A stretch of 64,000 nucleotides of DNA, taken from positions 1-64,000 of the forward strand of contig PAJV01000046.1 in assembly GCA_002706765.1 (NCBI GenBank), read 5' to 3'. Below the pieces are notes generated by a model, which was not told where the DNA came from, made no database searches, and saw nothing but the letters and a program-made list of their open reading frames with translations. This stretch comes from Gimesia sp. (GTDB taxonomy: Bacteria; Planctomycetota; Planctomycetia; Planctomycetales; Planctomycetaceae). Made by a program: the position numbers and the translations under genes. This document shows positions 9,236-16,457 of the stretch, one piece after another; the first letter of the stretch is position 1; each line of letters starts with the position of its first letter.

Positions 9236-9607
9236 ATGGTAGAGAACTTTGAAGTATTTAAGTTTGAATTGAGTACCCCTAATCTGGTTGTGATACCTCA
9301 GGGACCGACACTGCAGTTTGTATACAGCAACGTCCAGGTTGAATCCAACAAGATATTAAGACTCCTCAATTCGTCTGAAATTAAAAATGTGATAATCGAC
9401 TTTTCAAAAGTCAATTATTTGGATTCCGTCATCATCAACTCGATTACTCGTCTCCTGCAGCAGGCCAGACAAACTGGGGGACAGGCTGTCTGCTGCAATG
9501 CCTGTGAGAACATGCAAGATATTCTTAAGTGCATCAAAGTAGGAGTTCTTTGGCCTCTATTTGATACCCGAGAAGAAGCCATTAACTATATCATCAAAAA
9601 ATCATAA
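9236..9607 (+). CDS. STAS-domain protein (anti-sigma-factor-antagonist type)
   Basis: This 123-residue protein is a stand-alone STAS domain like SpoIIAA/RsbV. The conserved phospho-acceptor region reads VIIDFSKVNYLDSVIINSI, with Ser after Asp at the start of the helix. The C-terminal half (LWPLFDTREEAINYI) closely resembles that of the second STAS protein at 52760-53125 ([15 protein letters not shown]), so the two are paralogues. No cognate anti-sigma kinase or PP2C phosphatase is nearby. The Shine-Dalgarno signal is weak. It is monocistronic, about 260 bp after hsdR. The regulatory role is inferred from the fold; the partner is unknown. Confidence 0.8.
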   Translation: MVENFEVFKFELSTPNLVVIPQGPTLQFVYSNVQVESNKILRLLNSSEIKNVIIDFSKVNYLDSVIINSITRLLQQARQTGGQAVCCNACENMQDILKCIKVGVLWPLFDTREEAINYIIKKS

Positions 9608-9827
9608 ACCTCTGACTTCCTGGTTTATATGGATTCCCGTGGAATTACCCGTATATTATTTCAAGAGTCTCACCGGATGAAATGAAGATTGGTGTGCAAA
9701 GCAGGCCTACTTTGGGAGAGCATTTGGCGTGTAAAATGAGAGAATACAATCAGAAAGCAGGCATATTATAAAGCTATTGCATTTATTACGTTGTTTATCC
9801 ACAATGATTCTTAGCCTTACAGTTAGA

Positions 9828-9912
9828 CTGTGTCCAGTTTTACTGTCGCGTCTCCAGGTCCATTAGGACCAAATATATTAGATTGAAAGGCGCTATGCTT
9901 AAATGTGATGCG
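9828..9912 (+). repeat. Dispersed repeat, copy 1 (partner at 48558)
   Basis: This segment begins with a 19-base string (CTGTGTCCAGTTTTACTGT) found again exactly at 48558-48576. Similarity continues at lower level for about 85 bases, through ATATTAGAT and TTAAATG. No gene overlaps it. It may be the end of a decayed insertion sequence or a lineage-specific intergenic repeat. Confidence 0.6.
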
Positions 9913-9917
9913 ATCTA

Positions 9918-9952
9918 GTTACTCCGTTCCTTTCGCATAGTCTCGGAGTAAC
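9918..9952. other. Perfect 9-bp inverted repeat
   Basis: GTTACTCCG at 9918-9926 and its exact complement CGGAGTAAC at 9944-9952 enclose a 17-base loop. It lies just before the terminator-like hairpin at 9957. It could be the first of two tandem hairpins or a protein-binding site; nothing decides this. Confidence 0.5.
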
Positions 9953-9956
9953 GGAC

Positions 9957-10000
9957 CTGCCCAATTAATAGCGCTAACTATATTGGGCGGGTTTTTTCTT
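9957..10000 (+). terminator. Rho-independent terminator
   Basis: GCCCAAT (9959-9965) pairs with ATTGGGC (9982-9988) and is followed by GGGTTTTTTCTT. It would end plus-strand transcripts from the STAS gene region. It lies about 350 bases after the STAS stop, so the transcript would include the repeat and hairpin upstream. Confidence 0.65.
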
Positions 10001-10130
10001 AATATTGAGTTTCAGTGATGCCATAGCTGACTGACCGGTCGACACTATAATTTCCATTCATGCACACGATAAATGCGACTCGAAACCGGTAGAGAATCTC
10101 TTCCAGCATCAACAACCATGGCCAATGTAG

Positions 10131-10610
10131 TCATTCGATAATTTCTTCGGGCAGACTCGACGAAAGCAGACCGGTTAGCTGTAATTGGCTCTGTTTGCCG
10201 AGTCGACGCTTGAAAACTGTTCTCTCGCGAAACAGAATGAACGCGGGTGGAGAATCGATTTCATATTCAGCAGCAGTGGCTGGATTATCGTCGATGCGTA
10301 TTCTGAGGATCTTCACGCGTCCCGCATATTGCTTTGACACCTGTTCCAGGATGGGGGTCATTTCTACACAAGGGCGACACCAGGGAGCCCAGAACTCCAC
10401 CAGCACCGGTTGGTCAGCCTCGAGGACCGTCTGTTGAAAATCCAAATCTGTAACCTCAGGCAAACTCGAAAGAGACAGATCTGAAGCTGTATTCTGGCAG
10501 CCAGAAGTCAACGCGCATACTAGCAGTGCGACAGCGTAAAACGGAACAGGCAACCCGCCTGAAATCGGGCGGGTCACCTGGCTGTCTCTCTGTTGAACTT
10601 CCGCTTTCAT
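10131..10610 (-). CDS. Thioredoxin-like lipoprotein
   Basis: This 159-residue protein has an N-terminal hydrophobic segment ending in the lipobox LTSGC, with the lipidated Cys at residue 38. A thioredoxin domain follows, with active site WAPWCRPC (C78, C81) and the later cis-Pro region SPPAF. It should be anchored outside the cytoplasm and act as a thiol-disulphide oxidoreductase. The ATG at 10608-10610 is chosen because the frame upstream, although open to 11042, has no resemblance to thioredoxin and overlaps the tail of another gene in a different frame. That upstream frame (stop at 10624-10626) ends 13 bases before this ATG, so the two were probably co-transcribed. Confidence 0.85.
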   Translation of the reverse strand: MKAEVQQRDSQVTRPISGGLPVPFYAVALLVCALTSGCQNTASDLSLSSLPEVTDLDFQQTVLEADQPVLVEFWAPWCRPCVEMTPILEQVSKQYAGRVKILRIRIDDNPATAAEYEIDSPPAFILFRERTVFKRRLGKQSQLQLTGLLSSSLPEEIIE

Positions 10611-10623
10611 CTGCTGGCGGATC

Positions 10624-11042
10624 TTATTTATCCTTGCGCGCAGGTGGTTTTTCTCCGAACTTGGCTTCATATTGAGCAATGAATTTTTCTTCCAATTCAG
10701 GATGGTGGATGAAGCACTGCGAATCGGGACGTTTATGTTCTTCGCACCAGTCTCCCTTTTTCTGGAAATCAGCGGCGAGTTTGGTACTACACTGGGCGCA
10801 GATTTCCTCGGGAACACCATGTTCAGCACACCAGAAACCGTGCAGGTTATGCCCCTCTTCTCCGTGTTCGTGCTCATGATCGTGTCCTTCTTCGCCATGC
10901 TCATGGTCTCGCCTCGACAGCTGAAATCAAGGTCAGACTCCAGAAAACAACCAGAACTCGGAAACAGAGCAAGGACATCAGTATACATTTCACATGCAGC
11001 AGGGGTCTGCAGGGCAATGATTAAATAGCAAAGGGTTTTCAA
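10624..11042 (-). pseudogene. Frame-broken gene for a small Cys/His-rich lipoprotein (HGVPEEIC type)
   Basis: Reading leftwards to the TAA at 10624, one frame gives a His/Glu-rich stretch (DHEHGEEGHDHEHEHGEEGH). It is followed by FWCAEHGVPEEICAQC and a second block, GDWCEEHKRPDSQCFIHHPE. This paired Cys/His sequence is known from planctomycete metal-efflux adaptor proteins and small relatives. No ATG opens this frame: a stop lies at 10927-10929. The missing beginning appears in a neighbouring frame from 11042, a hydrophobic segment with Cys (CYLIIALQTPAAC). The simplest reading is one small secreted metal-binding protein split by a frameshift near 10925-10950. It may be a true pseudogene or a sequence error. 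Confidence 0.5.
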
Positions 11043-11347
11043 GGCCGTTCATCAGGCCCGGTGGGTAATACGGAACAGGTTTTACTCAAACTATGCTTTA
11101 ACCACTGATTGTGCAAGGAGAACGGAGCGGGATTCTGGTACATTCATTTTTGAAATGCGATGTTCATTCAGATACAAATACACCAACAACATCGGTAGAC
11201 TGTTTCTATTGAGTGACTGATACCGTAGAACATCTACAGTATGTTTTACGATGACTCTCTCCATGATCCAAGAGACTCTCACCATAATCATCAAAGTAAA
11301 CGGCATCCATCGAATCAATTTGAATACCCCTGTAAGCGAGGCACCAC
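11043..11347. other. Intergenic region between divergent genes
   Basis: These 305 bases separate the minus-strand thioredoxin unit from the plus-strand ceramidase-like gene and should carry both promoters. The open minus-strand frame at 11091-11375 has no recognisable features and overlaps the start of the next gene, so it is not called. Confidence 0.4.
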
Positions 11348-12820
11348 ATGAATTTCTCCACGCTGAATCATCCACTCATCTCCGTTCTACTGTGTTGTCT
11401 GTTCTCGTCGTTTTTCATATCGGAATCGACTGCCGGACAAATCTGGATTGGAGCGGCGAATGTCAACATCACTCCCGATCAGCCGGTCGCCATCTCAGGC
11501 CAGTTCGCCACCAGAGTCGCAACAGAGGTGGAAGCCCCCGTCACCGCCACGGCGCTCGCGCTGGAAACCCGTAACGCAGATCAGGTGGAAGACCAGGCGC
11601 TAATCATCAGCTGTGATCTGGTCGGAATCAGCGCAGGCGTACAGGATCAGCTTCGCAGCCGCTTAAAATCTCAGTTACCTGACCTGGATATCAACAAGCT
11701 GTTTCTGAACGCCACCCATACACATACGGCTCCCGTGACCACCGACGGCGTCTATGCAATTCCAGCCGAAGGCGTTATGCAGCCAAAGGAATACGTGGAA
11801 TTCCTGTTAACACGTCTGGCAGAAGCCGCCACGACTGCCTGGATAAATCGTGAGGAGGGGGGCGTCAGCTGGGGCATGGGTCACGCTGTCATCGCGTATA
11901 ACAGGCGTACGCTCTATGAAGACGGAAACTCTCGCATGTATGGCCCGACCAACAGCTCCAATTTTCGCGGGATCGAAGGGTATGAAGATCATGGTATCGA
12001 AGTTTTGTTTTTCTGGGACAAACAGAACAAACTCATCGCGACGGCTGTTAATGTCGCCTGCCCTGCTCAGGAAGTGGAAAGTGGTAGAGCGGTCAACGCC
12101 GATTTCTGGCACGAAGTCCGTTTGCAGTTGAGAAATCAGTATGGCGACCAGCTTCAGTTGTCAGGCTGGATCGGTGCCGCCGGCGACCAGTCACCGCATC
12201 TGCGATTTCGCAAAGCCGCAGAAGACCGGATGCGGGAAGGCCGCAAATTAACCCGTATGCAGGAAATCGCCCGCCGCATCACACTGGCTGTCAATGAAGC
12301 CCATGCAGTAGCAAAAAATGACATTCACAAAGACGTGGTTTTCAAGCATACCGTCCAGACCATCAATCTCCCCGCCCGTCGGGTCACCAAAGCCGAATAC
12401 CTCGAATCCAAAGCCGTCGTCGCCGATTTAGGGAAACAGGAACAGGCGGGACAAGATACAATGCGAAAACGCAAATGGTACGAAGGCGTCATAGAGAGAT
12501 ATGAAACACAAAAGCCCGATCAGACGTATCCGATCGAACTGCACGCGATTCGACTGGGCGATATCGCCATCTGCAATAATCCGTTCGAGCTCTTCACCAT
12601 GTATGGCATTCAGATGAAAGCCCGCAGCAAGGCCCTCCAGACCTTTGTCATTCAGCTGGCCTGCAAGACGGGTGGCTATGTTCCCACCAGGCGCGCTGCA
12701 GAAGGCGGAGGCTACAGCGCCATCGTGCAAAGCAATCTGGTAGGCCCTGAAGGGGGACAGACACTGGTCGAAGAAACTGTTAAAGCGATAAACCGCCTGT
12801 GGGACGAGCCGACACCCTGA
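11348..12820 (+). CDS. Neutral/alkaline ceramidase-like secreted hydrolase
   Basis: This 490-residue protein has a signal peptide (about 1-29, ending STAG). The body resembles the N-terminal catalytic domain of neutral/alkaline non-lysosomal ceramidases: GAANVNITPDQP near the start of the mature protein, and the zinc-site segment LNATHTHTAP near residue 121. The family cleaves the amide bond of ceramide or related lipids. The protein is shorter than full ceramidases (about 650-700 aa) because the C-terminal Ig-like domain is absent, as in many planctomycete members. True substrate is therefore uncertain. It stands alone and the next downstream item is a transposase relic. Confidence 0.8.
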   Translation: MNFSTLNHPLISVLLCCLFSSFFISESTAGQIWIGAANVNITPDQPVAISGQFATRVATEVEAPVTATALALETRNADQVEDQALIISCDLVGISAGVQDQLRSRLKSQLPDLDINKLFLNATHTHTAPVTTDGVYAIPAEGVMQPKEYVEFLLTRLAEAATTAWINREEGGVSWGMGHAVIAYNRRTLYEDGNSRMYGPTNSSNFRGIEGYEDHGIEVLFFWDKQNKLIATAVNVACPAQEVESGRAVNADFWHEVRLQLRNQYGDQLQLSGWIGAAGDQSPHLRFRKAAEDRMREGRKLTRMQEIARRITLAVNEAHAVAKNDIHKDVVFKHTVQTINLPARRVTKAEYLESKAVVADLGKQEQAGQDTMRKRKWYEGVIERYETQKPDQTYPIELHAIRLGDIAICNNPFELFTMYGIQMKARSKALQTFVIQLACKTGGYVPTRRAAEGGGYSAIVQSNLVGPEGGQTLVEETVKAINRLWDEPTP

Positions 12821-12997
12821 TCTGTTCACTTTTCGAACCAGGAACTGAACAGAATAAAACTGATTGATAAAACAATCACTTCTGCAGATAAAATGCACTC
12901 AGCTGATGGTGAGGAGCTTATTTGCTAAATCCGTAGCACTTGAACTCCAGTACTTCTGTTTTGGGATCTGCGCTATCAGGAGTCATCACTACCAATC

Positions 12998-13045
12998 GAA
13001 TTTTTGTCATTCCTGCAATGTGAATTTTTGTCATTCCTGCAATGT
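12998..13045 (+). repeat. 24-bp tandem direct repeat
   Basis: A 24-base unit beginning GAATTTTTGTCATTCCTGCA occurs twice head to tail with no mismatch (12998-13021 and 13022-13045). It lies just before the transposase relic and may be a replication-slippage product or insertion scar. Confidence 0.85.
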
Positions 13046-13140
13046 CAGGAAAGCCTTCTTCCTGAAGCATAACCACAGTACAGCCTCATTAAGCAGATCT
13101 TGCGGCACCGTGGTGTTGTGCCGGTCTACCATGCTGACTG

Positions 13141-13678
13141 GTGCGACGTCCAGTAACAGCCTTAAATAAATTGACTCATTTAGGGCTGCATGGCGTGAAG
13201 CTGATCGTCAGTGATGGGCACGAAGGGCTGAATGCGGCCCGACAGAATATGCTAGCTGGAACGCCCTTGCAGCGTTACCAGTTTCATTTGATGCAAAACG
13301 CAATGCAATTGTTCCCAAAGTTCAATTGCGTAAACAGGTTGCCGATGAAATACGAAATATTTTTACCGCCAGAGATTTGGATGATGCGTTGAAGGAACCG
13401 AAACGGTTCGTCACCTATCATGATAAAACAGTACCGAAACTGACGAATTGAGCGAAAGCCAACATCCGGGTAGGACTGACGGCATTCGCTATTCCTGCCG
13501 GACATCGCAAGCGGATGCGAACTACGAACATGCTGGAACGCCAGAACAAGGAATTAAAACGGCGCACCCGCGGGCGGGACTGTTTCCCAATGATTAGTCG
13601 CTGCTGAGGCTGCTGACCCCGGTCCGGGTGGAACTCAGCGATGACTGGGAAACCTGAATGAAATACCTGACAATTTAA
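13141..13678 (+). pseudogene. Decayed IS256-family (mutator type) transposase
   Basis: Pieces of the C-terminal half of an IS256-type transposase can be read in order: LHGVKLIVSDGHEGLNAARQ, then QRYQFHLMQNAMQ. After a frame change near 13320 come RKQVADEIRNIFTARDLDDA, RMRTTNMLERQNKELKRRTR and DDWET*MKYLTI. There are at least two frame changes plus in-frame stops (for example at 13449), and the N-terminal half is missing. The DGHEGL and NMLERQNKELKRR motifs are diagnostic. No terminal inverted repeats were recognised. It is inactive and marks earlier insertion activity in this accessory region. Confidence 0.85.
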
Positions 13679-14266
13679 TACTGATCGTAGAGACCGAAGG
13701 CCCCAGGGATTTACAGAAAGTTTGTTGCTTTGCACCGAGCAATTTAATGATTACTCACAGGAGGTAATCCTCTGTATTTAATAGGCAGTATTATTATTGT
13801 TGCAAAAATGCATCAAAATTATTCGGTTTCCTAATTAAGAAGGACAAAACGAACTACCGATCCACGTAATCGTCAAAGGTAGACCTTTATTCAATAGTTC
13901 ATATTCACAACGATTGATGTTTGGATATTTAATGTACGCAGACTACTGATGGGGCGATAGAATGTAAGTGATCAAAAAAAGATCGTATTTAAATACAATA
14001 TTCCGACCAGACATAAATAAGGAAGATTATTCAGAAATCAATCCGCAATAGCATCTTGAACCTCACTTGAATGTAACTACCCGCACCATCCACAGGACAA
14101 AAAAATAGTCGAATTCAGTCTCTAATGATATGTGACGATTCTCCATCTCAACCTCGGCAAGTTCTCTGTCCTGAATAGTCTGGTTATATACCATTACTGG
14201 TACATTACCAAACTGATTATTTTCGTGTCACGAAAATACGGATTAAAGCAAGGAGAATCATGGAGT
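13679..14266. other. AT-rich intergenic region before the regulator gene
   Basis: About 590 bases with no convincing gene. The tract is strongly AT-rich. The frame upstream of the chosen regulator start is open back to 14132, but this part shows no receiver-domain similarity and is treated as leader. The promoter of the regulator should lie here. Confidence 0.4.
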
Positions 14267-14968
14267 ATGCCAACACCGTTAGAATTACCACCCGATTATG
14301 AACCGAGTGTTTATATCGTGGATGATGATGATTCCGTTCGAACCTCTGTTGCAGATCTAATTGACTGTATGGGTTTCATAACGAATTCATACGAATCAGC
14401 CGAAGCATTCATGGAGAAAACCGAAAACAATATCTGTGGTTGCGTCCTCACTGATTTGCGACTGATGGGATGTAATGGCATCGAACTAATTAAAAACATG
14501 CACACAATCGGTTACGATATTCCAGTGATTGTGGTTTCTGGATATGTGGATGTGACCAATACAGTCAATGCGATGTCAGAAGGGGCCTTGTCAGTTATCA
14601 AAAAGCCTTATCCTGAGCAGGAGTTGTGGGACTCTATTATCGCAGCCATCAAAATCGATTCTGAGCACCGCAAGGCACGGTCATGGTCTCAAGAAATTCA
14701 AGAGAAAATAGCAACATTAACTGATAGCGAAAAGGAAGTGATGGATCTTCTGCTCAAGGGTAAATCAAGCAAGATCATCGCCCATTCTCTCGAACTGTCA
14801 CAGCGAACCATCGTAATGCGTCGAAAGGCGATTCTGGATAAACTTGGAGTAGATCATGTCATCGATCTTGCCAAGCTAAATACGAAACTACAACTCACCC
14901 AGCGTCGGCTGAATTTTAATAATAAAAACATTCCAACGGTAAACTTAGCCGATAGAACCGGAAAATAA
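14267..14968 (+). CDS. FixJ-like response regulator (receiver + LuxR-type HTH), orphan
   Basis: This 233-residue protein has a receiver domain (about 13-130) with acidic pocket DDDD at 19-22, phospho-acceptor D63 in VLTDLRLMGCNG, and the KKPY lysine loop. A LuxR/FixJ helix-turn-helix follows (LTDSEKEVMDLLLKGKSSK through SQRTIVMRRKAIL). The start at 14267 follows AAGGAG at 14250-14255; 45 earlier in-frame codons do not fit the family. No sensor kinase is adjacent. It is clearly paralogous to the protein at 38095-38805, aligning without gaps for about 200 residues with well over half the positions identical by eye. The usual Pro of the D-x-R-M-P loop is replaced in both. Target genes are unknown. 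Confidence 0.9.
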   Translation: MPTPLELPPDYEPSVYIVDDDDSVRTSVADLIDCMGFITNSYESAEAFMEKTENNICGCVLTDLRLMGCNGIELIKNMHTIGYDIPVIVVSGYVDVTNTVNAMSEGALSVIKKPYPEQELWDSIIAAIKIDSEHRKARSWSQEIQEKIATLTDSEKEVMDLLLKGKSSKIIAHSLELSQRTIVMRRKAILDKLGVDHVIDLAKLNTKLQLTQRRLNFNNKNIPTVNLADRTGK

Positions 14969-15123
14969 ATTCACCATCCTCCGAAACGCATCATGTGGTT
15001 TGCCATATCGTTCCCAACAAAGCGGTAGTAATCATGCATATGAATTTACAAGAGACTCAAAAATAATGAGTCATCAGGTTTGCTCTAATATATTACAGTA
15101 TCCTGAAATGCATCGATAATCAC

Positions 15124-15163
15124 AACAAAAAAGCTCTGCTTAACCCAAATCAAGCAGAACTTT
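15124..15163 (-). terminator. Terminator of the norZ operon
   Basis: On the minus strand, AAGTTCTGCTT pairs imperfectly with AAGCAGAGCTT and is followed by a run of T (TTTTTTGTTG). It lies about 50 bases past the last gene of the minus-strand operon (stop at 15210). Confidence 0.7.
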
Positions 15164-15209
15164 AAGAGTGTTATTCTGATTTAATTAGACAGGTCTTACC
15201 AGGGTGGTT

Positions 15210-15944
15210 CTATTTTGACGAGTGAACCTGCATACGATGCTGGCGTTCCACGTCCACCAACTGAGCCACGAGATCGGAGTGACCATGTACCCAGAACACA
15301 TATCGTGGTACCTGCTTGTCAACGGTGCGTGCCATAAACGGCTCACCCCAAAAACTCAAAAGGGCTTCGGTCTGACCTTTGTGTTCTGTCTCAGCCAAGA
15401 TGAATGAAACGGTCTGTGGTAGAGTCCGCCAGATTGGTTCGAGAACTTTTCCACTTCCATCGCACTCACCGATCTTGGGCAACATGTTTTGTTCCCACAG
15501 TTCTTTTTCACCCTCGTTGGAAATGAACTGAATTGATCTCACACGGGGATTTTCGATGGCTGGTTTCAACAACAGGTCAAAAACATCCTGCGACCGGAAC
15601 ATCAAGAAGCAGACATTAAACCACACCATTTCGCCACGGGCCGTTTCCACAAATCTGCGACTTTCGGATCGCAGGTAGCGAGGACCAACCAGCACTGCTG
15701 CGGGTGTTTCAAGTGACAATTCGATACTTTTGACATCACCCTTGATCTGATTTACGGTTTCGTCCAAATGTTCGTCATGGCTTTCGCGCCGTAAATCTCG
15801 AAACAAGAGAAGTGCCAGCAGGACAAGCACAATTGTGAACAGAACCTCGACATCGACGACGTGCAGAAGATGCAATACGATAGCGATGCTGGCGGCTGTG
15901 ATTCCCGCTATGACATCCCAATCGATGCGAAGCAGTCGTTTCAT
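15210..15944 (-). CDS. Membrane protein of unknown function, last gene of the norZ operon
   Basis: This 244-residue protein starts with two closely spaced transmembrane segments (about residues 9-27 and 31-49). A charged linker and a soluble domain of about 190 residues follow. The soluble part contains PRYLRSESRRFVETARGEMVWFNVCFLM and RSIQFISNEGEKELWEQNML. This suggests an alpha/beta domain remotely like phospholipase-D-type or effector-associated domains, but no catalytic motif is visible. The ATG overlaps the cupin stop (ATGA at 15941-15944), so it is translated with the NO reductase genes. Function is not recognised. Confidence 0.8.
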   Translation of the reverse strand: MKRLLRIDWDVIAGITAASIAIVLHLLHVVDVEVLFTIVLVLLALLLFRDLRRESHDEHLDETVNQIKGDVKSIELSLETPAAVLVGPRYLRSESRRFVETARGEMVWFNVCFLMFRSQDVFDLLLKPAIENPRVRSIQFISNEGEKELWEQNMLPKIGECDGSGKVLEPIWRTLPQTVSFILAETEHKGQTEALLSFWGEPFMARTVDKQVPRYVFWVHGHSDLVAQLVDVERQHRMQVHSSK

Positions 15945-16285
15945 GTCGTCGCCTCACCGCTCTGTAAGGCAATCGTCAGCAGGAAGGAAGAATCTGCGAC
16001 GGCTTCAAGCTTGTGGGGTTCTCCTGCCGCCAGATAGAGCATGTCACCCGCCCGCAGCTTTTTGGGTTCTCCCATTGTTGTGAACGTGATGTCCCCTTCC
16101 AGACATTGCACAATAATCTCGCCGGGGGCTTTGTGTTCTGACAGGATTTTGCCTGCCGGAAGGATCATGCGAATCACTTCGATGTGTGGTGTCTTGAGGA
16201 GCGTCTTGGTTCTGGACGCTACCAACTGGTCCGCCAGGGGCCGTACATCGATTACATCGCCGGGTTGTGCGTGGGGAATAGCCAT
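15941..16285 (-). CDS. Small cupin protein in the norZ operon
   Basis: This 114-residue single-domain cupin shows the double-stranded beta-helix pattern: IRMILPAGKILSEHKAPGEI, IVQCLEGDITF, then LRAGDMLYLAAGEPHKLEA. The His of SEHK and the His of EPHKL are possible metal ligands. Cupins of this size beside denitrification or NO genes may act as metal-dependent sensors or maturation factors; the role here is inferred only. The start at 16285 has TAGAGG five bases upstream. A longer open frame to 16423 runs through the 51-residue gene in another frame and is rejected. The preceding gene ends 16 bases upstream. Confidence 0.85.
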   Translation of the reverse strand: MAIPHAQPGDVIDVRPLADQLVASRTKTLLKTPHIEVIRMILPAGKILSEHKAPGEIIVQCLEGDITFTTMGEPKKLRAGDMLYLAAGEPHKLEAVADSSFLLTIALQSGEATT

Positions 16286-16301
16286 AAATGCCTCTACTTT
16301 T

Positions 16302-16457
16302 CTAGTTTGGTGATGATGGATTGGTGGTTTGGATTCCACCATTGATGACTTCGTCAAGCTTCGACAGCATGTTTTGCTCTGAAAGACCCTGCGATTTTCC
16401 ACCGCAGGAGCCAAAGCCCCCATCAGGAACAGAAGTTTCCAGAGAATATTCGGTCAT
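16302..16457 (-). CDS. 51-residue protein translationally coupled to norZ
   Basis: A short open frame begins with an ATG that overlaps the norZ stop (ATGA at 16454-16457) and ends 16 bases before the cupin ATG. The peptide begins MTEYSLETSVPDGGFGSCGG and ends in a Ser/Thr/Asn-rich tail. It has one Cys in a Gly-rich turn (GSCGGKS) and an amphipathic stretch (EQNMLSKLDEVINGG). Its exact fit between two coupled genes supports it as real even though it is short. No family is recognised. Confidence 0.65.
   Translation of the reverse strand: MTEYSLETSVPDGGFGSCGGKSQGLSEQNMLSKLDEVINGGIQTTNPSSPN

Noticed and set aside
9918-9952. Integron attC-like site
   Set aside because: The perfect GTTACTCCG/CGGAGTAAC hairpin has the core sequences in the wrong orientation for attC and there is no integron integrase.
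11091-11375. 94-codon minus-strand frame upstream of the ceramidase-like gene
   Set aside because: Overlaps the start of a well-supported gene and the promoter region; no recognisable features.
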